Source: Herpetosiphon geysericola
Lineage (GTDB): Bacteria > Chloroflexota > Chloroflexia > Chloroflexales > Herpetosiphonaceae
Direction of reading: 5' to 3'
DNA length: 64,000 nt
NCBI RefSeq assembly: GCF_001306135.1
Contig: NZ_LGKP01000015.1
Coordinates: 1 to 64,000 of the forward strand
The notes below the pieces were generated by a model. That model was given only the letters and a program-made list of their open reading frames with translations. It ran no database searches and was not told the origin of the DNA. Positions 32,733 to 40,811 of this stretch are shown piece by piece. The position numbers and the translations under genes were made by a program. How positions within the stretch are numbered: the stretch's first letter is position 1; each line of letters opens with the position of its first letter.

Positions 32733-34109
32733 ATGAAGATCGTCGTTGCAGGAACAGGCTTTGTGGGCTTACCCCACGCTGCGGTCTGCTCAGAATATGG
32801 TCACGAAGTCTATGCCTATGATATTGATACCAAGCGGATTGCTGCCTACAAAACCGCCAAGCGCGAAGAAATTGAAAAATATGTTAATGAGCCAGGCTTG
32901 GCCAGTATTATCGAAGAAAATATCGACCGTTCTCTGCATTTTATTGATGATCTTGAGCCAGTAATCGAAGGGGTCGATGCCTTTTTCTTGTGTTTGCCAA
33001 CCCCGCCCAATCGCGATGGTTCCTCGAATTTGAGCTACTACTTCGATGCGGTCAACCATTTGGCCAAGCTGTTGGCCAAACGTGAAGATCAACGCCGCGT
33101 GGTGATTATCAACAAGAGCACCGTACCAGTTGGCACTGGGCGCCAACTTGAGCAAGTGTTGAAAAGCCATAATGTGCCAAACGTGGGCATTGCCTCCAAC
33201 CCCGAATTCTTGCCCGAAGGCAACGCAGTTGAAAAATCGCGCCATCCTGATCGGGTGGTGGTTGGGGCCGATACCGAGGAAGATTTCCGGATTTTGCGCC
33301 GTATTTACTCGCAGTTTATCAACCATGTGCGGATTGCCTTTATTGAAACCACGCCCGAAACTGCCGAATCGATTAAGTATGTTGCCAACACCTTGTTGCT
33401 GACCTACATTTCGTTCTGGAACGGGGTTGGTGGCCGCTTGGCCGAATCGGTGCCAAACGTGCGAATGGAAGACCTCAAGCGTGGCGTGACCGCCGACACT
33501 CGGATTAGCAAATGGGGTTCGTTTGTTTCCAACGGTGCTGGTGGCTCGTGCTTTGGCAAAGATATTCAATCATTGATCTATCAACTCAAGAGCCGCAACC
33601 AAAGCACTGATTTGCTCGAATCGGTCTATGAAATCAACGAATATCAAAAGACCTATTTGATCGATCGGGCTGCTGCAGAAGCTGGCGTGAAGTTTAACAA
33701 CAAAGTTGTGGCGTTATTGGGCTTGGCCTTCAAGCAACGTACCAACGACATGCGCGATGCTTCGGCCTTGAAGGTCGTCGAAAGCTTGCTTGGCCGTGGG
33801 GTCAAGGAAATTCGCGCCTACGACCCAATGGCCGAAGAAGAAGCCAAACGCTTCTTCAACGCCGAACACAACCACTTGTTCGAACGCATCACCTATCACT
33901 CGTCGGCCAAAGCAGCCCTCGAAGGTAGCGATATTCTGTTTATCTCGACCGACTGGGAAGAATTTCGCGGGCTTTCGAGCACAATTGAAAGCACTGTGCC
34001 AGCGCCATATTTGATCATCGATGGCCGCCGGATGATTCCTGATTACGATGAATTGGTCGAACGCGGCTACAGCTATTTAGCGGTTGGCTCACCCTACTTG
34101 AACAAATAG
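32733..34109 (+). CDS. UDP-glucose/GDP-mannose dehydrogenase family protein
   Basis: A 458-residue NAD-dependent four-electron dehydrogenase making a UDP-uronic or GDP-uronic acid. N-terminal Rossmann motif AGTGFVGLPHA, middle dimer helix with TPETAESIKYVANTLLL, catalytic Cys273 in GAGGSCFGKDI, Lys in STVPVGTG region and C-terminal LGLAFKQRTNDMRDA are intact. The ATG at 32733 has AAGGAG upstream; the longer reading from 32688 is rejected. The GT2/flippase pair is 1.4 kb away, so it may feed envelope polysaccharide synthesis. The nucleotide sugar cannot be settled from sequence. Confidence 0.88.
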   Translation: MKIVVAGTGFVGLPHAAVCSEYGHEVYAYDIDTKRIAAYKTAKREEIEKYVNEPGLASIIEENIDRSLHFIDDLEPVIEGVDAFFLCLPTPPNRDGSSNLSYYFDAVNHLAKLLAKREDQRRVVIINKSTVPVGTGRQLEQVLKSHNVPNVGIASNPEFLPEGNAVEKSRHPDRVVVGADTEEDFRILRRIYSQFINHVRIAFIETTPETAESIKYVANTLLLTYISFWNGVGGRLAESVPNVRMEDLKRGVTADTRISKWGSFVSNGAGGSCFGKDIQSLIYQLKSRNQSTDLLESVYEINEYQKTYLIDRAAAEAGVKFNNKVVALLGLAFKQRTNDMRDASALKVVESLLGRGVKEIRAYDPMAEEEAKRFFNAEHNHLFERITYHSSAKAALEGSDILFISTDWEEFRGLSSTIESTVPAPYLIIDGRRMIPDYDELVERGYSYLAVGSPYLNK

Positions 34110-34127
34110 CGATTATTGTTGCTTCAG

Positions 34128-34157
34128 CCGCCCTTGATTGGTTAAGATCAAGGGCGG
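34128..34157. terminator. Bidirectional terminator
   Basis: CCGCCCTTGAT (34128-34138) pairs with ATCAAGGGCGG (34147-34157), with TTGGTTGTTTT following on the plus strand. It lies between the dehydrogenase and the convergent peroxiredoxin-like gene. Confidence 0.85.
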
Positions 34158-34166
34158 TTGGTTGTT

Positions 34167-34718
34167 TTAGTGGCCCACGCTGCGTTGCTGATAGTGCTGA
34201 GCTAATTGCAAGACCTCGCTCAGCGACCATTGATCGTAGCCATGCACTCCATATTTGCAGGCCACAATGGTGCCATCGGGAGCAATCAGAAAGTCGGCGG
34301 GCAGGCCCAGCGGGTTTTGGCCTTTTTCGGGCGTGCCTGCTCCATGCTTGAACAGGCCTTTGAGTGCTGGCAGCCACGATTTCGGGTGCAGCACCGCCCA
34401 AATTGAGCTATCGACGCCAAAAGCTGCATACAGTTTTTTGGTTGGGTCGGCAATGAGGGCAAATGGAGCCGTTGCATGGCTGGCAAACATAGCAGTTTTC
34501 GAGGAATGAAAGACCGCAACTTCTTGAATTCCAGCTTCAGCGAGCGCCGCGTGGCCCTGAATAAATGCCCGAATATGCAGATTGCACATCGGGCAGCCTG
34601 CAAAACGTCGAAATTGCAGATGAGTCAATTGCTGCTGGTGGGGAATGCTAATGGCTTGATCAGCGATGCTCATCAAATGCCGTGGATCGATCGTTTGGCC
34701 TGCTTGATAACGTGGCAT
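34167..34718 (-). CDS. Peroxiredoxin-like (AhpC/TSA-type) protein
   Basis: A 183-residue thioredoxin-fold protein. The CPMC motif in FRRFAGCPMCNLHIR takes the place of the catalytic site, and IAPDGTIVACKYG is a typical late strand with another Cys. Such AhpC/TSA-like proteins (PF13911 type) lack the classic PxxxT-C of peroxiredoxins, so activity may be thiol oxidoreductase rather than peroxidase. It is divergent from a TetR gene, with an inverted repeat between, which suggests TetR represses it. Confidence 0.75.
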   Translation of the reverse strand: MPRYQAGQTIDPRHLMSIADQAISIPHQQQLTHLQFRRFAGCPMCNLHIRAFIQGHAALAEAGIQEVAVFHSSKTAMFASHATAPFALIADPTKKLYAAFGVDSSIWAVLHPKSWLPALKGLFKHGAGTPEKGQNPLGLPADFLIAPDGTIVACKYGVHGYDQWSLSEVLQLAQHYQQRSVGH

Positions 34719-34744
34719 CAGCTTGCTCCTTACTCCGAAATTCG

Positions 34745-34783
34745 TTATACTAATTATGTAGTGGATATTACAGAATAGTATAA
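34745..34783. promoter_or_regulatory. Candidate TetR operator between divergent genes
   Basis: TTATACTA (34745-34752) and its complement TAGTATAA (34776-34783) flank AATTATG-rich sequence in the intergenic region of tetR and the peroxiredoxin-like gene. The half sites are eight perfect bases, 23 apart; they might be two -10-like elements instead. Confidence 0.45.
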
Positions 34784-34814
34784 TAGCAATAAATACTCAA
34801 CGCAAGGGGATGTG

Positions 34815-35450
34815 ATGGCAGAGCAAGAATTTTCAAATACGAGTACCCAACGGCGTGGCCGCCCACGCGAATTTGATCGCACCAATGCCTTGGAGTGTGC
34901 AATGCGCCAATTTTGGCAACACGGCTACGAAACACTCTCGATGGCTGATTTGACGAGCTGTTTGGGGATTAACCCGCCGAGTTTATATGCAGCATTTGGC
35001 AGCAAGCAGGCCTTTTTCCTTGAGGCGATTGACCATTATTTGGCCACGCGCGGCGCCTATGTCTACGCCATCCCAAGCGATCAACGCTCGCCCAGAGCAA
35101 TGCTGAGCCACCTGTTGCAACGGGCAGCTGAAGCCTTCAGCGATGCAGCCTATCCAGCTGGCTGTTTTGTGCTAGCGAGTATTTCAGCAACCTACGATTC
35201 GTATGAAATTGAGCAAGCAATTGTGCAGCGCTGCCAGCAACGGATGAGCAAAATCGACGAATTAGTGGCTTTGGGCGTGCAAATGGGCGAGCTACCAGCT
35301 ACGACCAATGCTGAAGAATTAGCCCAATTTTTCGTTTGTGTGTTGCAAGGCATGTCGTTGCAAGCGCGCTTGGGAGCGAGCACCAGCCAACTGCAAGCAA
35401 TTGTGGCGAATGCGCTGCAAGTATGGCCACAAGCAGCGCGTTTGCGCTAG
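34815..35450 (+). CDS. TetR family regulator
   Basis: A 211-residue TetR regulator: RRGRPREFDRTNALECAMRQFW, then MADLTSCLGINPPSLYAAFGSKQAFFLEAIDHYL is the HTH and early ligand domain. The C-terminal half with LVALGVQMGELPATTNAEELAQFFV is the TetR_C-type dimer region seen in AcrR/YxaF-like repressors. AAGGGG lies before adjacent GTG and ATG codons; I use the ATG at 34815. It likely controls itself and the divergent peroxiredoxin-like gene. Confidence 0.85.
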   Translation: MAEQEFSNTSTQRRGRPREFDRTNALECAMRQFWQHGYETLSMADLTSCLGINPPSLYAAFGSKQAFFLEAIDHYLATRGAYVYAIPSDQRSPRAMLSHLLQRAAEAFSDAAYPAGCFVLASISATYDSYEIEQAIVQRCQQRMSKIDELVALGVQMGELPATTNAEELAQFFVCVLQGMSLQARLGASTSQLQAIVANALQVWPQAARLR

Positions 35451-35488
35451 GCTAGTTTCTGGTACAATGCCTCTCCGGAGGTTCAACT

Positions 35489-36406
35489 GTGGAACGCACA
35501 ACGCTTGCAAGTGCTCAAACCACAACGTCATCACCGTTTCCTTGGACGGTGAGCATTGTGATTCCAGCCTTTAATGAAGCCGCAACAATTGGCGGGGTGG
35601 TGCGCGAGGTTCGCACACGCTACCCTGAACTTGAAATTATCGTGGTTGATGATCATTCGAACGATGCCACGGTGGAAATTGCCACCGAGGCTGGCGCACG
35701 GGTGATCACCCGTCCTTATAACATTGGCAACGGCGCTGGGGTCAAAACTGGGGTTCGCGCCGCAACTGGCGAAATCGTGATTATTATGGATGGCGATGGC
35801 CAGCACAACCCTGCCGACATCGAACGCCTGCTGAGCTATATCGGCGCTTACGATATGGTGATTGGCGCTCGTTCGCGGGCAGGCCAAGAAAATTGGCTAC
35901 GTTGGTTGGGCAATAGCGCCTTGAATGGCTTAGGCTCGTATCTGACTGGCATGGAAATGCAGGATTTAACCTCGGGCTTTCGGGCCTTTCGACGTTCAAT
36001 TTTGCTTGATTATATTCACCTCTTACCAAACCAATTTTCGTGGCCAACCACTAGTGCCTTAGCCTTTGCCAAAGCTGGCTATCATGTGCGCTTTGAGCCA
36101 ATCGCCATGCAACGCCGCCAAGGTGGTCGCTCCAAGCAAAAGCTGCTGAAGAATGGCTTTAAATTTACGATCATTATTTTGCGGATTATCAGCCTGTTTA
36201 ATCCAATTCGGGTGTTTATGCCAGTTAGTGGCTTTTTCTTTGTGCTATGTATTATTTCGTATGTGCTTGGCGCGCTGAACGATAATAACTGGTTGCATTT
36301 ACCGCCGACGGCGTTGTTTTGCTTGATTGCAACCATGTTTTTCTTTTGTTTTGGCTTGCTGGCCGAAACAATTGCGGCCCTGCGCTTTGAACGGATTCGC
36401 CAATGA
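35489..36406 (+). CDS. Glycosyltransferase family 2, polyprenyl-phosphate-sugar synthase-like
   Basis: A 305-residue GT-A enzyme. VSIVIPAFNEAATIGGVV, IVVDDHSNDAT and MDGDGQHNPADI (DxD at 101-103) define a DPM1-like glycosyltransferase. Residues ~235-300 contain two helices that anchor it in the membrane. GTG start with GGAGG upstream. It overlaps the next gene by ATGA; GT2 plus UPF0104 partners commonly make and flip a lipid-linked sugar. Substrate nucleotide sugar unknown. Confidence 0.88.
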   Translation: MERTTLASAQTTTSSPFPWTVSIVIPAFNEAATIGGVVREVRTRYPELEIIVVDDHSNDATVEIATEAGARVITRPYNIGNGAGVKTGVRAATGEIVIIMDGDGQHNPADIERLLSYIGAYDMVIGARSRAGQENWLRWLGNSALNGLGSYLTGMEMQDLTSGFRAFRRSILLDYIHLLPNQFSWPTTSALAFAKAGYHVRFEPIAMQRRQGGRSKQKLLKNGFKFTIIILRIISLFNPIRVFMPVSGFFFVLCIISYVLGALNDNNWLHLPPTALFCLIATMFFFCFGLLAETIAALRFERIRQ

Positions 36407-37419
36407 AAAAAAGAATTATCAATGGGCTTTTGACGGCGTTGGGGCCAGCAATTTTGATTTGGTTTCTGGCAACCAACGATCTGACGAGTATTTGGAATGT
36501 GATTCGGACGACCGATCCATTGCTGTTTGGGGCTTCGGTTGTGCTGGTGTTTCCCTTTCTCTATTCCAAGGGTTGGCGCTGGCGCTTGATTTTGCAAGGC
36601 TGGAATATCAACATTAGCCCATGGTTTGCCTCGTTGCTGTATACCTTGGGGATTTTTGTTGGCTCGGTCACGCCTGGGCAGGGCGGCGATGCAGTGAAGG
36701 CATGGTATTTGCGCCGCGAGGGCCATCCCTTGGGGCCAAGCTTGCTTTCAATTGTGGTTGATCGCTTCTTCGATGTAGCGATTATGGGAATTATTGCTGG
36801 CTCAGGCTTGTATTTTTATCGCACCTTTTTGCCAGGCAATGTGCAACTGTTGATTATCGCCTCGCTGTTGGGTGTGGTGGTTGGGGTGGCGATTTTGGCT
36901 AGTGCTGGTTTGCGGCGCTGGTTTAGCACCAAAGTCTTGCCCGTGGTCGTGCCTGCCAAATTGCGCCAACTTGCGGTCAAGGCTGGCTTGAAAGATCGCG
37001 TGTTGCATATGCCGTTGAGCCGCATCGTGACTTTGGTTTTGTTTTCATTCCTGACCTTGGGCTGGACATTTGTGCGGCTCTATTTGTTGTTTCTGGCAAC
37101 TGGGGTCAAGATTGATATTGGCCCGTATATGGCCATGATTGCGATTATCTCGTTGGTCAGCGTCATTTCGATAGCTGGGATTGGGATTCGCGATGTAGTG
37201 ATGATTTTGATTATGACCAATTTGGCCCAGACTGGCCAGATGGTGCCAGTTGCTGGCGGTAGCTTTAGCAGCGAGCAAGCTACTAGCCTAGCGCTTGGCA
37301 TCTCAACTCTCTTTTTGGTGTTAAATGTGATTAATGTGGTGCTGGGCTTCTTGGTTTCGTTGCGCTACCCGTTGGGCGATGCCTTGCTCAAAACCGATTT
37401 AGCAACTGCCGAAGAGTAG
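36403..37419 (+). CDS. UPF0104 / AglD-type flippase-like membrane protein
   Basis: A 338-residue protein with about eight helices and the family signature GSVTPGQGGDAVKAWYL followed by SIVVDRFFDVAIMG. It belongs to the lysylphosphatidylglycerol synthetase TM-like family (UPF0104), often coupled to GT2 enzymes. ATG overlaps the GT2 stop, so they are translated together. It may flip the sugar-lipid made by its partner. Confidence 0.85.
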   Translation: MKKRIINGLLTALGPAILIWFLATNDLTSIWNVIRTTDPLLFGASVVLVFPFLYSKGWRWRLILQGWNINISPWFASLLYTLGIFVGSVTPGQGGDAVKAWYLRREGHPLGPSLLSIVVDRFFDVAIMGIIAGSGLYFYRTFLPGNVQLLIIASLLGVVVGVAILASAGLRRWFSTKVLPVVVPAKLRQLAVKAGLKDRVLHMPLSRIVTLVLFSFLTLGWTFVRLYLLFLATGVKIDIGPYMAMIAIISLVSVISIAGIGIRDVVMILIMTNLAQTGQMVPVAGGSFSSEQATSLALGISTLFLVLNVINVVLGFLVSLRYPLGDALLKTDLATAEE

Positions 37420-37428
37420 GTTTGCAAA

Positions 37429-37757
37429 GGATGAGGGATGAAGGATGAAGGGGAATTGGCTAGTTACGGGAACCACGAAGGACACGAAGCGCACGAAGGG
37501 GAATGGGCTATTGGCTCTTGGGGATTCATTGCAAATGCCAATATGGGTTCCGCTAGCTCAAAGCCTTCAGCCCATAGTTCTCAACCCTTTGCGCCTCTGG
37601 GTTAAATATTGAGCCACAGATTGCACAGATTCGTTGGATTGTAGATTTGGAACTACGAAAGAGCACGAATAACCCATAATTGTTTTTAAGCATAAAATCC
37701 AATCTTTGTGGCCTTCGCGCTCTTCGCGGTTTCAACAACTCCCACCCCCGGATCCCT
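37429..37757. repeat. Mosaic of degenerate word repeats (patch B)
   Basis: Contains GATGAGGGATGAAGGATG (37432-), CACGAAGGACACGAAG, GCCACAGATTGCACAGATT, TTTGCGCCTCTGGGTTAA and TTCGCGCTCTTCGCGG. No gene is visible. Confidence 0.75.
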
Positions 37758-37761
37758 AAGA

Positions 37762-38628
37762 TTAAATTTGCCAAATGAATAAGGCGAGGGTTGCCAAGCT
37801 TACAGCGATGATTTTGCGCGCGGTTAATTGCTCGCGGAACAATGGCACGGCGATAATCGCGGTAATTGGGGTTTTGAGGTTGATTGCTAGCAGCACAAAT
37901 GGCAAGGTTGCCGCATCGGACAACGCTTGGGCATGCATCATTGCTATAAAGCCGCCAAAGGTTACCAAGCCAACCACTGCGCCCCAACCCCACTCGTGAC
38001 GCCGCACTTGGGGCGTAAGGTGTAGCCCAGGAATTACGCCAGCAGCAAAATCAACAAACATCAACAAGCCAATTTGAGCACCGAAATTGCGGGCATAGGT
38101 GACGGCGGCAAAGCTCGAAATGACTAACAAACCCAAACAAACGTAGGTCGCTTTGCTCAGGGTTTCGCTGCCCTTAACTTGCGCGCCAATCAACACGGCG
38201 ATTGCAGTTAAGATACAGGCCAATACATTGCCAATAGTTGGGTTGCCAGCCTGCGAAGGCAAATTGATTGTGACCGAGCCAAATTGCAGCGCATTCCAGG
38301 CTGCGGGCAAGAGCAAAATCACCACCCCAGCAATCACTAAATCCAAATTGCTGATTGCAAAAACCAACGAGGCTGGCGAATGTTCGAGCGCTTTGGCGCG
38401 GGCAATTGTGGCGAAATAAAAGGTTACGCCTGCCAGAAAGGCCAAAATTGCCGCAGGCCACGACCACGATTCGCCGCTAGCGATAAAATAAATTAGCCCA
38501 CAGATCGTTGCGATCACGCTTGAGGCATAAACCATTTGGGCCGGACGCGTCCGACTGGCGAGGGCCTTGAACAGCAGCGACAATCCAGAATAGGCCACTA
38601 CTGCTAAAGCGGTTAATCCAAAAACCAT
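37762..38628 (-). CDS. EamA/DMT-family transporter
   Basis: A 288-residue, about ten-helix membrane protein in two halves of the drug/metabolite transporter type: LEHSPASLVFAISNLDLVI at the end of the first half and LSDAATLPFVLLAINLKTPITAIIAVPLFREQLTARKIIAVSL at the end of the second. The ATG at 38628 has AAGGTGG upstream; an in-frame extension to 38721 would run through a terminator hairpin and is rejected. Substrate unknown. Confidence 0.8.
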   Translation of the reverse strand: MVFGLTALAVVAYSGLSLLFKALASRTRPAQMVYASSVIATICGLIYFIASGESWSWPAAILAFLAGVTFYFATIARAKALEHSPASLVFAISNLDLVIAGVVILLLPAAWNALQFGSVTINLPSQAGNPTIGNVLACILTAIAVLIGAQVKGSETLSKATYVCLGLLVISSFAAVTYARNFGAQIGLLMFVDFAAGVIPGLHLTPQVRRHEWGWGAVVGLVTFGGFIAMMHAQALSDAATLPFVLLAINLKTPITAIIAVPLFREQLTARKIIAVSLATLALFIWQI

Positions 38629-38684
38629 CGTGTTCCACCTTGGTGTGTCACTAAAAAGCTCGATGCTGGTTGGAACAGAGACAC

Positions 38685-38709
38685 CAAAAAAGCGCGGGAA
38701 GACCCGCGC
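38685..38709 (-). terminator. Terminator after the liv/cupin operon
   Basis: GCGCGGG (38692-38698) pairs with CCCGCGC (38703-38709). On the minus strand a run of T's follows (A-run at 38685-38691). It separates the cupin gene from the downstream transporter. Confidence 0.9.
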
Positions 38710-38729
38710 CTTAAGACTCATCAGCGAGG

Positions 38730-39104
38730 CTACTCTGTAATGGTTTCGCCTGCCGCCGTCCAGGGCGGCTCAACGATACATAAAAACTCTAAGCGTTGCT
38801 CGCCATCATTGCGCAGCCATTGTGAACAACGGGGCGGAATATAATAGTACGAGCCAGCTTCGACTGCATGGGCTTGACCATCAAGCACCATCGTTCCACG
38901 ACCAGCGATAATGTAGTATACCTCAGATTGTTCAAGCACATGATCGGCAGTTCGACCACCAGCTTCAACATAGGCATGGGCTAAACTATAGCCAAGCGCG
39001 ACTGGATGGCGCTCTGGGTGCAGCAGTTCGCGTAGGTGGCAGCCATCGCCAGCAACAAACTCGGTTTGATCGCGGAGCTGGGCCACATAAGGTTGTTCGC
39101 TCAT
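38730..39104 (-). CDS. Small cupin-domain protein
   Basis: A 124-residue single cupin: SLAHAYVEAGGRTADHVLEQSEVYYIIAGRG is motif 1 (with His, Glu and Glu-like ligands) and YYYIPPRCSQWLRNDG motif 2. Motif 2's second His is replaced by Q in this copy, so metal binding may be altered. It overlaps livF by four bases (ATGA-type), so it is translated with the transporter. It may act on or sense a compound imported by the liv system. Confidence 0.8.
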   Translation of the reverse strand: MSEQPYVAQLRDQTEFVAGDGCHLRELLHPERHPVALGYSLAHAYVEAGGRTADHVLEQSEVYYIIAGRGTMVLDGQAHAVEAGSYYYIPPRCSQWLRNDGEQRLEFLCIVEPPWTAAGETITE

Positions 39105-39808
39105 TCCATCCCCAAGTAGGCCTTTTGCACGTCTTCGTCTTCGCGCAAGGTGGCCGCATCGCCAGCTTTTACAATGACGCCAGTTTGCAGCACATAAGCG
39201 CGATGGGCGATACCCAAGGCCATCAAGGCGTTTTGCTCGACCACCAAAATGGTGGTGCCTTGGTTATTGATATTTTGAATAATTTCAAAAATCAGGTCAA
39301 CCAACACTGGAGCCAAGCCCATCGATGGCTCATCGAGCAAGAGCAAGCGAGGTCGCGACATAAGTGCTCGGCCAATCGCCAACATTTGCTGTTCGCCGCC
39401 AGAGAGCGTGCCGCCACGTTGAGCAACCCGCTCTTTCAAGCGTGGAAATAGCTCAAACACCCGATCCATATCGCTGGCAATTTCGGCCTTATCGTTGCGG
39501 GTAAAGGCTCCCATTTCTAAGTTTTCGCGCACTGTCAGGTTGGCGAAAATCCGCCGCCCTTCTGGCGATTGCGAAATGCCCTGCGAAACAATTTTATGCG
39601 CCGGAACACTATTCAGGGTCTTGCCTTCAAACAGCACTTGGCCAGTTCGCGGCGGCGTAATGCCAGAAATAGTGCGCAAGGTTGTGCTTTTGCCTGCACC
39701 ATTCGAGCCAATCAGGGTTACAATTTCGCCTTGATTAATTTCCAGCGAAATCCCCTTGAGCGCATGAATGTTGCCATAATAGGTATGTACATTTTGCAGT
39801 TGCAACAT
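39101..39808 (-). CDS. livF: Branched-chain amino-acid ABC transporter ATPase LivF
   Basis: A 235-residue ATPase. MLQLQNVHTYYGNIHALKGI start, Walker A GSNGAGKST, ENLEMGAF, signature LSGGEQQMLAIGRAL and LLLLDEPSMGLAP are LivF hallmarks. The ATG at 39808 follows AAGGA. A longer frame to 39901 reads repeat words and is rejected. It is separated from livG by a ~180-base repeat patch, unlike the tight packing of the other liv genes. Confidence 0.93.
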   Translation of the reverse strand: MLQLQNVHTYYGNIHALKGISLEINQGEIVTLIGSNGAGKSTTLRTISGITPPRTGQVLFEGKTLNSVPAHKIVSQGISQSPEGRRIFANLTVRENLEMGAFTRNDKAEIASDMDRVFELFPRLKERVAQRGGTLSGGEQQMLAIGRALMSRPRLLLLDEPSMGLAPVLVDLIFEIIQNINNQGTTILVVEQNALMALGIAHRAYVLQTGVIVKAGDAATLREDEDVQKAYLGME

Positions 39809-39827
39809 CGCGAATGTCCTTATAGTT

Positions 39828-39985
39828 GAAAGAACATAGAACATAGAACATAGAGCATAGGGTTCAGGGGCCAAGTGGGAGTCAGAGAAATTAGTTATCA
39901 AGTTCCTTGCCCAGAACCTTAGCGTTCTTCATATCCTTTGTGGTTCCAAACTCGATCCCCAACCCCTAACAACCGATCCCCAAGC
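39828..39985. repeat. Mosaic of degenerate word repeats (patch C)
   Basis: GAACATAGAACATAGAGCAT, CATATCCTTTGTGGTTCC and GATCCCCAACCCCTAACAAC words fill the gap between livG and livF within one presumed operon. Confidence 0.7.
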
Positions 39986-40801
39986 CTACGCTTTATCAAA
40001 TACCGGAGCGCCGCCGCCTTTGCCCTTGGCCGCGTGGCCAGTGCCAAGATAGGCTTCGACCACCTTGGGATCGGTTTGGACTTCGCGTGGCAAGCCTTCG
40101 GAAATTTTAATCCCGCGATCAAGCACGGTTACCCGTTCAGAAATGCCCATGACCACTTTCATATCGTGTTCGATCAGCAGCACAGTCAGATCGCGCTCAT
40201 CACGTACCCGATAGATCAACTCGGTCAAGGCATCGGTTTCTTTGGGGTTCATGCCAGCGGTTGGCTCATCGAGCAACAACAATTTGGGATCGGTTGCCAA
40301 TGCCCGCGCCACTTCCAAACGGCGTTGATCGCCATAGGGCAGATTTTTGGCCATTTCATCGGCGCTATTGCGGCCCAAACCAACATATTCGAGTAACGCA
40401 AAGGCTTTTTGACGAGCGGCTTTTTCTTCGGCGCGCATGCTGGGTGTGCGAAACAGCGTGCCTAGCAAGCCAGTATGCATGCGGCAATGCTGGCCAACCA
40501 ACACATTTTCCAACGCCGTCATATGCGCAAACAAGCGAATATTTTGGAAGGTGCGACCAATCCCAAGTTTGGTCACTTCGCTGGGCTTAGTGCCATTGAT
40601 CCGTTGACCATTGAAAATCATATCGCCATCGCTGGGTGTATACAAACCAGTGATCATATTGAAGAAGGTAGTTTTGCCAGCGCCGTTGGGGCCAATCAGC
40701 CCAACAATCGAACCTTTTTCAATTTCAAATGAAACATCGCTCACGGCGGTTAGGCCACCAAATCGCTTGGTAATGCCGCGAGCTTGCAGCAAGGGTGCCA
40801 T
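39986..40801 (-). CDS. livG: Branched-chain amino-acid ABC transporter ATPase LivG
   Basis: A 271-residue ATPase. ARGITKRFGGLTAVSDVSF, Walker [44 protein letters not shown] signature and LLLLDEPTAGMNPKE are typical LivG features, with a ~25-residue insert after the Q-loop (GTLFRTPSMRAEEKAARQKA) that LivG has. The ATG at 40801 follows AGGAG. Ends with a Gly/Lys-rich tail. Confidence 0.94.
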   Translation of the reverse strand: MAPLLQARGITKRFGGLTAVSDVSFEIEKGSIVGLIGPNGAGKTTFFNMITGLYTPSDGDMIFNGQRINGTKPSEVTKLGIGRTFQNIRLFAHMTALENVLVGQHCRMHTGLLGTLFRTPSMRAEEKAARQKAFALLEYVGLGRNSADEMAKNLPYGDQRRLEVARALATDPKLLLLDEPTAGMNPKETDALTELIYRVRDERDLTVLLIEHDMKVVMGISERVTVLDRGIKISEGLPREVQTDPKVVEAYLGTGHAAKGKGGGAPVFDKA

Positions 40802-40811
40802 AGCAGGTCTC

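Noticed and set aside
38629-38721. N-terminal extension of the EamA transporter
   Set aside because: It includes the liv/cupin terminator and the first helix starts only at the ATG at 38628.
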